From Bacteroidota bacterium (GTDB lineage: Bacteria > Bacteroidota > Ignavibacteria > UBA10030), in assembly GCA_003453835.1 (NCBI GenBank), contig DMMN01000045.1, positions 9,926 to 15,132 on the forward strand: a DNA stretch of 5,207 nucleotides, given 5' to 3'. The position numbers and the translations under genes were made by a program. Below the pieces are notes generated by a model. The model did no database searches, was not told the DNA's origin, and saw only the letters and a program-made list of their open reading frames with translations. Shown piece after piece: positions 1 through 4,806 of the stretch (the stretch's first letter is position 1; every line of letters begins with the position of its first letter).

Positions 1-429
1 AAGAAGCTGTACCCGACTACTCAGGCGCTGACGCTCCCTGTCTTATGGATGGTACAGGAGGAGCATGGCTACATCTCGGAAGAGGCCATGAAGGACGTTG
101 CCCAACTGCTGAACGTCTCCTACGGTCACGTGCTGGGCGTGGTGACATTCTACACGATGTTCAAGACGAAGCCGACTGGTAAGAATCATATCGAGATCTG
201 CACAAACGTCTCCTGCCTGCTTCGAGGCTCGGCGAAGATCGTTGATTATCTGGAGAAGCGTCTTGGTACGAAGGTAGGTGAGACGTCGGAAGACAAACGA
301 TGGACGATCTCCGAAGTGGAGTGTATGGGCTCCTGTGGGACGGCTCCGATGGTTGCCATTGGGGATGAATACCACGAAAACCTGACGCTGGAGAAGGTCG
401 ACGTGCTTCTCGAGCGTCTCAGGGAATAA
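1..429 (+). CDS. nuoE: NADH-quinone oxidoreductase subunit E (complex I 24 kDa subunit), 5' truncated
   Basis: The window opens inside this gene in frame 1, with 142 residues visible before TAA at 427-429. NuoE is the thioredoxin-like [2Fe-2S] subunit of the NADH dehydrogenase module of complex I, on the cytoplasmic arm beside NuoF. The visible part begins within the N-terminal helical bundle (residues reading YPTTQAL...PVLW...QEEHGYIS), followed by the family signature GVVTFYTMF at residues 46-54. The four cluster ligands are present in the normal spacing: C67 and C72 (C-x4-C, in CTNVSC) and C108 and C112 (C-x3-C, in CMGSC). Only a short N-terminal stretch appears to lie outside the window. 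The gene precedes nuoF by 54 nt, the classic E-F order. HoxE- and HydC-type hydrogenase subunits are homologous alternatives, but the classical-length nuoF next door favours complex I. Confidence 0.96.
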   Translation, partial: KKLYPTTQALTLPVLWMVQEEHGYISEEAMKDVAQLLNVSYGHVLGVVTFYTMFKTKPTGKNHIEICTNVSCLLRGSAKIVDYLEKRLGTKVGETSEDKRWTISEVECMGSCGTAPMVAIGDEYHENLTLEKVDVLLERLRE

Positions 430-483
430 GGCGAAACGAGATGGAATTCGTTTTCACTAACACGGGCGCAGCGGCATAACCGA

Positions 484-1755
484 ATGGAAAAGTACATCCT
501 TCCCGACATCAAGGACTTGCACAAGCTCGCCGTTTACGAGTCGCACGGCGGGTACCAGGCACTCCGCAAAGCTCTTCACATGAAACCCGAAGAGGTAACG
601 GAGGAGGTGAAGAAGTCGAACCTCCGCGGCCGAGGCGGCGCATGCTTCCCGACGGGGCTGAAGTGGACGTTCATGCCGAAAGGCACATCGAAGCCGAAAT
701 ACCTCTGTGTCAACGGCGACGAGTCGGAGCCGGGAACGTTCAAAGACCGAGAGATCTTCGAACGCAATCCACACTTGATGATCGAAGGCACCGTCATCGC
801 GTGTTATGCGATGGGCGTAAAGACTGCCTACATCTACGTGCGGGGCGAGTACGGAAAGTGGATAAAAATGATCCGGGCGGCGATCGATGATGCGTACGCG
901 AAAGGGTACATTGGACGGGACATTCTCGAATCAGGATTTGCCACGGATGTCGCTATTCACAAAGGGGCGGGTGCCTACATCTGCGGTGAGGAATCGGCGT
1001 TGATGAACTCCATTGAAGGCGACCGCGGATATCCACGCGTCAAGCCGCCCTTCCCCGCGCAATACGGCTTGTGGGGTTGTCCGACGACCATCAACAACGT
1101 TGAAACAATCTCGAACGTCCCTTTGATCGTTAACAAGGGATGGGAGTGGTACTCGAAGATTGGCGCTCCGAAGCATCCCGGACCGATTCTCGTCGGCGTC
1201 AGCGGTCACGTCAAGAAACCCGGTGTGTACGAAATGCCAACAGGGGTTCCGCTTCTTGAGATCATCTACAAATATGCTGGTGGTATTCCCGGCGACAAGG
1301 CGATCAAAGCCGTGATCCCAGGTGGATCCTCAACGATGATTCTCCGGGGCGATCAGCTCGAAGGAGCCCGGATGGACGCGGATTCAATGAAGAATGCCGG
1401 CTCCTCCGTTGGGACAGCGGGGATGATCGTCATGGATGAGGATACGGATCTTATTCAAGTCATTGGAAGAATCTCGAAATTCTACTATCACGAGTCGTGC
1501 GGACAGTGCACGCCTTGTCGTGAGGGAACCGGTTGGCTCTGGAAGATCCTCAAACGGTTCGAGGCAGGCGAAGGGAGGAGTGAGGATATCGACTTGTTGA
1601 TGGAGGTCGCCAATAACATAGAGGGGAACACCATCTGTGCTCTGGGTGATGCTGCCGCCTGGCCTGTTCAGTCGATGATCAGTCGATTCAGAGATGAATT
1701 CGAGAAGAGGGTGAAACCTACCATCTCCGAACCTTCCGAGGCCTTGTCTGCTTAG
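484..1755 (+). CDS. nuoF: NADH-quinone oxidoreductase subunit F (complex I 51 kDa, FMN and NADH-binding subunit)
   Basis: A complete 423-residue NuoF, the usual length. It binds NADH and FMN and passes electrons through a [4Fe-4S] cluster into complex I. The FMN-binding glycine-rich loop is at residues 49-60 (GRGGACFPTGLK), the NGDESEPGTFKDR segment at 77-89, and the nucleotide-site motif GAYICGEESAL at 163-173. The N3 cluster ligands are C339, C342 and C345 (ESCGQCTPC) and C385 (NTICALGD). The loop residue 54 is Cys where many homologues have Gly. The length excludes bifurcating-hydrogenase HydB, which carries extra N-terminal thioredoxin-like and C-terminal ferredoxin domains. ATG 484 is the only standard start in this frame after the nuoE stop and gives the expected N-terminus, but no convincing Shine-Dalgarno precedes it. 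A strong terminator follows 26 nt downstream, so no nuoG is adjacent. Confidence 0.97.
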   Translation: MEKYILPDIKDLHKLAVYESHGGYQALRKALHMKPEEVTEEVKKSNLRGRGGACFPTGLKWTFMPKGTSKPKYLCVNGDESEPGTFKDREIFERNPHLMIEGTVIACYAMGVKTAYIYVRGEYGKWIKMIRAAIDDAYAKGYIGRDILESGFATDVAIHKGAGAYICGEESALMNSIEGDRGYPRVKPPFPAQYGLWGCPTTINNVETISNVPLIVNKGWEWYSKIGAPKHPGPILVGVSGHVKKPGVYEMPTGVPLLEIIYKYAGGIPGDKAIKAVIPGGSSTMILRGDQLEGARMDADSMKNAGSSVGTAGMIVMDEDTDLIQVIGRISKFYYHESCGQCTPCREGTGWLWKILKRFEAGEGRSEDIDLLMEVANNIEGNTICALGDAAAWPVQSMISRFRDEFEKRVKPTISEPSEALSA

Positions 1756-1780
1756 GGTTCATGGAGTGAAGTTTTTTCTC

Positions 1781-1821
1781 AAGACTCGTATGGGTGCTCG
1801 CCTCTACGAGTTTTTCTTTTT
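1781..1821 (+). terminator. Intrinsic terminator of the nuoEF transcript
   Basis: AAGACTCGTA (1781-1790) pairs with TACGAGTTTT (1805-1814) as a 10-bp stem with one G-U pair. It contains a 7-bp perfect core (ACTCGTA/TACGAGT). After a T/C mismatch, a further short stem (GGGT with GCCT, including wobble pairs) closes on the tetraloop GCTC. The T-rich run 1811-1821 (one C interrupting) follows directly, as expected for a rho-independent terminator reading on +. It lies 26 nt past the nuoF stop and upstream of the sigma gene promoter, so it separates the two transcription units. It also argues against starting the sigma factor at upstream codons such as GTG 1766. Confidence 0.88.
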
Positions 1822-1847
1822 GAGATCCGGGATTATCTCGGCAGACT

Positions 1848-1875
1848 TGAAACATTGTCGTGTCCTTCCTGTATA
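1848..1875 (+). promoter_or_regulatory. Candidate ECF sigma-type promoter (autoregulatory)
   Basis: TGAAAC at 1848-1853 is followed, after exactly 16 nt, by TGTATA at 1870-1875. The consensus known for the Bacillus SigW class of ECF sigma factors is TGAAAC-N16-CGTATA, so this differs at one position. It sits between the nuo terminator and the ECF sigma gene, with transcription predicted to begin near 1882-1885. ECF sigma operons commonly transcribe themselves, which fits. The same bases can be read as a poor sigma-70 promoter (TTGAAA 1847-1852, TATACA 1872-1877) with an over-long 19-nt spacer, and I rate that reading lower. The recognition specificity of this particular sigma factor is not known from the sequence. 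Confidence 0.55.
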
Positions 1876-1879
1876 CATT

Positions 1880-1891
1880 GGCACGCGTGCC
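1880..1891. promoter_or_regulatory. Perfect 12-bp palindrome at the predicted transcription start (possible operator)
   Basis: GGCACGCGTGCC is an exact inverted repeat without a central gap. It begins 4 nt after the candidate -10 element, so it would cover the transcription start and could be the site of a dimeric repressor. In RNA it could fold only as a 4-bp stem with a CGCG loop. About one 12-bp perfect palindrome is expected by chance in a window this long, so only its position makes it suggestive. Confidence 0.3.
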
Positions 1892-1903
1892 GAGAAATGT
1901 TAT

Positions 1904-1913
1904 GGGAAAAGGA
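1904..1913 (+). promoter_or_regulatory. Purine-rich ribosome binding region used to choose the sigma factor start
   Basis: GGGAAAAGGA precedes ATG 1916. It is the only AGGA-like stretch in front of the three in-frame ATGs (1916, 1940, 2000). AGGA ends 2 nt from the ATG, which is tight. The upstream GGGA part gives 8 nt. It supports 1916 but does not settle it. Confidence 0.4.
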
Positions 1914-1915
1914 AC

Positions 1916-2593
1916 ATGAAGAGCGTCTCTTACGTCCATATGAGTGAATCCGGCTACAACTCCCGACCCGTCACGAGCGGACAGGGTAAACCGAACCAGA
2001 TGGAATCAACCGCTCAGGTTACGGATGTCGCCCTCGCAGACAAGAGCGACGAGGTCCTCATTACCCTGTTCCAGCAAGGGGAGAGGGATGCCTTTCGCGT
2101 GCTTGTGGATCGATACCATGGGCGCATCAAGAATCTGATCTTCTCGATCTTCCATGAGTCGGGAGTGATTGATGACCTGGCACAAGAGGTCTTCATCAAA
2201 GCGTATGAAGCGCTTCCGCGGTTTCGATTTCAATCCTCATTTTACACGTGGCTCTATCGGATCGCAGTAAACAGGAGTCGAGATGAACTAAGGAAGCGGA
2301 AGGTCCGACGCTTCTTTTCGCTTCAATCGATGATGGAGTCCCGGGAGGTTGAGGAGAGTCCGACGTTCGCCGTGGAGCCGGGAGATAACGAAATGCAGGA
2401 GATCATAGCAAAGGGACTGCAATCGTTGCCGGAGAAGTTCCGTGTCGCCATCATCCTGAAGGATATCGATGGCCTTTCGTATGAGGAAATGGCGGAAGTG
2501 ATGGAATGTGAGATCGGTACCGTCAAGTCACGACTATCCCGCGCGCGTGCAATGCTCCGTGAGGTCCTGAAGCCCTTCCTGAAGGAATTGTAG
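1916..2593 (+). CDS. ECF-family (sigma-70 group 4) RNA polymerase sigma factor, RpoE/SigW-like
   Basis: With the chosen ATG the protein has 225 residues. It directs RNA polymerase to a stress regulon. Sigma region 2 spans about 47-129, with the region 2.2 motif DDLAQEVFIKAYEAL at 86-100 and the promoter-melting/-10 segment FYTWLYRIAVNRSRDELRKRK at 109-129. A variable linker (130-160) leads to region 4 at about 164-218, with LPEKFRVAIILKDIDGLSYE at 171-190 and a helix-turn-helix ending GTVKSRLSRARAML at 201-214. No region 1 or 3 is present, which defines the ECF group. The first 40 residues are Ser/Thr/Gln/Gly-rich and lie outside the sigma domains, so ATG 1940 (217 aa) or 2000 (197 aa, a more typical length) are possible starts. 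It is followed 1 nt later by its probable anti-sigma partner. Confidence 0.95.
   Translation: MKSVSYVHMSESGYNSRPVTSGQGKPNQMESTAQVTDVALADKSDEVLITLFQQGERDAFRVLVDRYHGRIKNLIFSIFHESGVIDDLAQEVFIKAYEALPRFRFQSSFYTWLYRIAVNRSRDELRKRKVRRFFSLQSMMESREVEESPTFAVEPGDNEMQEIIAKGLQSLPEKFRVAIILKDIDGLSYEEMAEVMECEIGTVKSRLSRARAMLREVLKPFLKEL
2581..2586 (+). promoter_or_regulatory. Shine-Dalgarno of the anti-sigma gene, inside the sigma gene
   Basis: GAAGGA lies 8 nt before ATG 2595, within the last codons of the sigma gene. The sigma stop (2591-2593) falls between it and the ATG. This arrangement favours coupled translation and matched amounts of sigma factor and anti-sigma protein. Confidence 0.7.
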
Positions 2594-2594
2594 A

Positions 2595-4151
2595 ATGAAC
2601 AGGCGTTCGAAGCAAGAGATCTCCGAGCTGCTGTCGCTGTATCTCGACGGCGAGCTGACCGGAGAAGAGTCAAGAGAAATCGAAGAGATCGTCGCGAGCA
2701 ATCCCGATGTTGCCAGAGAGTTGCACGAGCTCCGCTCTCTGAAGAGATTGCTGGCCGGCACGAAACGTGTTCCGGAACGGCTCGGATTCTGGACAAGGCT
2801 GTCGACGGAACTGGACCGGAGGGAGAAAGAAGAGGAAAACCTGTTACCGTTTCCCCGGAAGTATGTGCCGGCGCTTTCCGTCGCCGGAGTTGTTGCCGTG
2901 GTTGCGATTGGCCTCTTCCTCTTTCAACAGCGAGGTGACGTGGTCGACTACGTAAGCAAGCAGTCGGAGAGGGTCCAGAAAGCGGTCGAGGAGAATGTCC
3001 TGAAGGGATCCATCCTGCCGTTGTTTTCCAGCGTGGACAAGAACCAGGTGCTTCAGTTTGCGCTGTTCGGCACGCTCCCGCTCGACGCAAAAGCTGAAAC
3101 GGCTCTGCGCATCGATGAGAGCGCGGAACAAGGATACCGGATCGATGTAGGACGAAAAGCGAAGAAGACGCCCCCCCGCGTGACCATAAAGGATCTCTAT
3201 CAAGAGATTAAGCCGACACGATCGCAGGCATTGCTCATCGATTCATTGCTCGATCTCGGAAGGGTGCAGATCGAAAAATCGATCTACATCGCCGATGACA
3301 AGGCAATGGCGATCGATCCGAGATTGCCGGGATTGAACCGGACGATGCTCGCGAGCATTACTGCCACCCTCGAGCCTCCGCAGCGGGTCCGCTTCGAGAA
3401 GTTTCTGAGAGTTCGCAACGCGCCCTACATGGTCGCGGCAACAACGGAACTCCCGGAAACGGCTGATAAGATCCTCGGAGAAATCCATAGAGCGCCGAAG
3501 CGGGAAAGATTCATCGTCGTGACGCCCGAGACGCTCGTGTTCTCGAACGTCCCCGTGGATTTCCATGAGATGCACCGAACCGTCGAGCAGGTGGGCCGGC
3601 AACGGCACGAATTGCAGATGAAGGTCGATGTGCTGATTCGCAAGTTCGCTGATCGGCAAGAGATCGCGCAGAGCCGCGTCAGGATCGAACAAGAGCCGGT
3701 TCGGGTTATGGGTGATCCCGACTTCATCAGCATCCATATTGGGCGTGATACCGAGGAGGTCTCGGCTGTGCCGCGAGTGACTTGGGTACGGCCTCGCATC
3801 CCGGTGCCGACGCCGTTTGGCTCCGCGCCCCGGACCCGCTCGTTCAACGTTCGGTACTTCAACGATGATTCGATGATGATGTACGATCTCCAACTGGACA
3901 GCGTTATGGTTCGAATGATGAAGAGGGCGCCCGGCGTTCCCATCGATCCGGAGGCGGTCGAAGCGTTGATCGAGGGACATCGGACGCGAATGGGAATTCC
4001 GCCCGATCAGGCAAAGATCGATAGTATCATGAACCTCTTCCGGGACGGGCAGATGTCGTTTGAATCCCTGATGAGAGAGATTCGGAAAGATGACCTCCGC
4101 GATCGTGAGCGAGTCCGAAAGAAACGGGTAGCCAGGGACTTCCAGGACTGA
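2595..4151 (+). CDS. Probable membrane-bound anti-sigma factor with large extracytoplasmic sensor-like domain
   Basis: This 518-residue protein starts 1 nt after the ECF sigma stop. Residues 8-53 ([20 protein letters not shown] onward) match the pattern of cytoplasmic anti-sigma domains (LxxYLDGEL, then an amphipathic helix). The H-x3-C-x2-C zinc site is absent, and the whole protein has no cysteine. One membrane helix at about 90-111 ([21 protein letters not shown]) follows a basic RK pair, predicting N-terminus in and C-terminus out. About 400 residues would be extracytoplasmic. Within them, 197-272 has paired helices with [15 protein letters not shown] and [13 protein letters not shown], loosely like LTXXQ/CpxP-type sensor proteins. 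Residues 324-352 look helical and charged. A methionine cluster lies at 427-442, and the C-terminus is a highly charged helix. I do not recognise the outer domain as a named family. The anti-sigma role rests on position and the N-terminal domain. Confidence 0.72.
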   Translation: MNRRSKQEISELLSLYLDGELTGEESREIEEIVASNPDVARELHELRSLKRLLAGTKRVPERLGFWTRLSTELDRREKEEENLLPFPRKYVPALSVAGVVAVVAIGLFLFQQRGDVVDYVSKQSERVQKAVEENVLKGSILPLFSSVDKNQVLQFALFGTLPLDAKAETALRIDESAEQGYRIDVGRKAKKTPPRVTIKDLYQEIKPTRSQALLIDSLLDLGRVQIEKSIYIADDKAMAIDPRLPGLNRTMLASITATLEPPQRVRFEKFLRVRNAPYMVAATTELPETADKILGEIHRAPKRERFIVVTPETLVFSNVPVDFHEMHRTVEQVGRQRHELQMKVDVLIRKFADRQEIAQSRVRIEQEPVRVMGDPDFISIHIGRDTEEVSAVPRVTWVRPRIPVPTPFGSAPRTRSFNVRYFNDDSMMMYDLQLDSVMVRMMKRAPGVPIDPEAVEALIEGHRTRMGIPPDQAKIDSIMNLFRDGQMSFESLMREIRKDDLRDRERVRKKRVARDFQD

Positions 4152-4174
4152 CAGATGCCTTGAGGAAACATCTG
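4152..4174 (+). terminator. Small hairpin after the anti-sigma gene, weak terminator candidate
   Basis: CAGATG (4152-4157) and CATCTG (4169-4174) form a 6-bp perfect stem with an 11-nt loop, directly behind the stop codon. No T-run follows (the next bases are AAGAATGG), so it is not a typical intrinsic terminator. It could protect the 3' end of the message or be chance. Confidence 0.25.
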
Positions 4175-4175
4175 A

Positions 4176-4238
4176 AGAATGGAGGTTCGTCAAGAGAGCC
4201 GGGGTTTTTCCCTCGCCCTCAGGAGAATGGCAAGAGAG
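4176..4238 (+). repeat. Split direct repeat AGAATGG / CAAGAGAG in the intergenic region
   Basis: AGAATGG (4176-4182) and CAAGAGAG (4191-4198) are separated by 8 nt. The same two words recur fused at 4224-4230 and 4231-4238. The two CAAGAGAG copies start exactly 40 nt apart. A second short tandem duplication, AGATTTC twice, lies at 4237-4250. Function is unknown. These could be binding sites or remnants of a local duplication. Confidence 0.35.
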
Positions 4239-4265
4239 ATTTCAGATTTCGTCTCGCCCGCCAAT

Positions 4266-4294
4266 TTGCTTTTCCTTCCTTCCTTCCCTATATT
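4266..4294 (+). promoter_or_regulatory. dut: Candidate sigma-70-like promoter for dut
   Basis: TTGCTT (4266-4271, 3 of 6 to TTGACA) and TATATT (4289-4294, 5 of 6 to TATAAT) are separated by the optimal 17 nt. Transcription would start near 4301, leaving a leader of about 30 nt before the TTG start of dut. The strong -10 carries most of the evidence. Confidence 0.5.
4272..4287 (+). repeat. Tetranucleotide repeat (TTCC)4 in the promoter spacer
   Basis: Four perfect TTCC units occupy 16 of the 17 spacer bases between the candidate -35 and -10 of dut. Copy-number slippage would change spacer length in steps of 4 nt. The tract is short, so it may simply be a pyrimidine-rich leader. Confidence 0.6.
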
Positions 4295-4329
4295 TTCGCT
4301 GCGTTTTTTCCACGTCTCGACACACTCCC

Positions 4330-4806
4330 TTGTCCGAACATATCAAAGTCAGAATCTCCCGATTATATCCAGACGCCGGCGATCTTCCGTTGCCGACGTA
4401 TGCGACAGCCGGCTCGGCAGGCATGGACCTCTTTGCCGCCGTGCAAGAGGACGTCGTTCTCTCCCCCGGCGAGACGGGGCTGATCCCAACGGGTTACAGC
4501 ATTGAGCTCCCGGAAGGATATGAGGCACAGGTCCGACCGAGGAGCGGCCTGGCAGTCAAACACCAGATCGGTATTCTAAACTCCCCGGGAACGATCGACT
4601 CGGACTATCGAGGTGAGATCAAGGTCATCTTGACAAACTTCGGGAAAGAACCATACACGGTTCGCCGCGGTGACCGCATCGCACAAATGGTCGTGCAGCG
4701 GTACGCGCGCGTGGATTGGGAGGAGGTCGGGACACTCGCAACCACTCCACGAGGCGCCGGTGGATTCGGCCATACCGGCTTCTCATCACTGAAGGGGGAC
4801 AAATGA
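4330..4806 (+). CDS. dut: Deoxyuridine 5'-triphosphate nucleotidohydrolase (dUTPase)
   Basis: A 158-residue trimeric-type dUTPase that hydrolyses dUTP to dUMP and pyrophosphate in the cytoplasm, preventing uracil incorporation into DNA and supplying dUMP for thymidylate synthesis. All five family motifs are present: I at 29-36 (SAGMDLFA), II at 69-75 (RPRSGLA), III at 86-98 ([13 protein letters not shown], with the catalytic Asp at 90 and Tyr at 93), IV at 114-122 (GDRIAQMVV) and V at 141-150 ([10 protein letters not shown], similar to the GFGHSG tail of E. coli Dut). Length is normal. The start is TTG: the next in-frame ATG lies inside motif I and no ATG or GTG precedes it nearby. No Shine-Dalgarno is visible before the TTG. 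The stop overlaps the next start as ATGA. Confidence 0.97.
   Translation: MSEHIKVRISRLYPDAGDLPLPTYATAGSAGMDLFAAVQEDVVLSPGETGLIPTGYSIELPEGYEAQVRPRSGLAVKHQIGILNSPGTIDSDYRGEIKVILTNFGKEPYTVRRGDRIAQMVVQRYARVDWEEVGTLATTPRGAGGFGHTGFSSLKGDK

Noticed and set aside
484..1755. NuoF as subunit of an electron-bifurcating hydrogenase (HydB)
   Set aside because: At 423 residues it lacks the N-terminal thioredoxin-like and C-terminal ferredoxin extensions of HydB. Ordinary NuoF fits better.
1822..1839. GAGAT/ATCTC inverted repeat downstream of the nuo terminator
   Set aside because: Only a 5-bp stem with an 8-nt loop and no T-run. Not distinguishable from chance.
1766..1915. N-terminal extension of the sigma factor from GTG 1766
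   Set aside because: It would run straight through the strong intrinsic terminator and the candidate promoter, has no sigma-like sequence, and would give an oversized ECF factor.
2323..3090. 255-codon open frame on the - strand across the sigma/anti-sigma junction
   Set aside because: Arg/Ser/Pro-rich shadow with no motif. It overlaps two supported genes.
4164..4190. Second ECF-like promoter before dut (GGAAAC then CGTC)
   Set aside because: Spacer is 18 nt rather than 16, and the -35 overlaps the small hairpin. Too weak to call.
3243..4193. 316-codon open frame on the - strand opposite the anti-sigma gene
   Set aside because: It is fully antisense to a frame with a good ribosome site, operon position and recognisable domain. 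Its His/Arg/Ser-rich product shows no domain and looks like a codon-bias shadow.
4201..4213. GGGG-TTTTT-CCC hairpin as a terminator of the anti-sigma gene
   Set aside because: The stem is 3-4 bp and the T-run is in the loop rather than after the stem, so it does not have terminator geometry.
4160..4505. Two overlapping open frames of about 107 codons in front of and into dut
   Set aside because: They overlap the certain dut coding sequence in other frames, have no recognisable domain, and would read through the candidate dut promoter.
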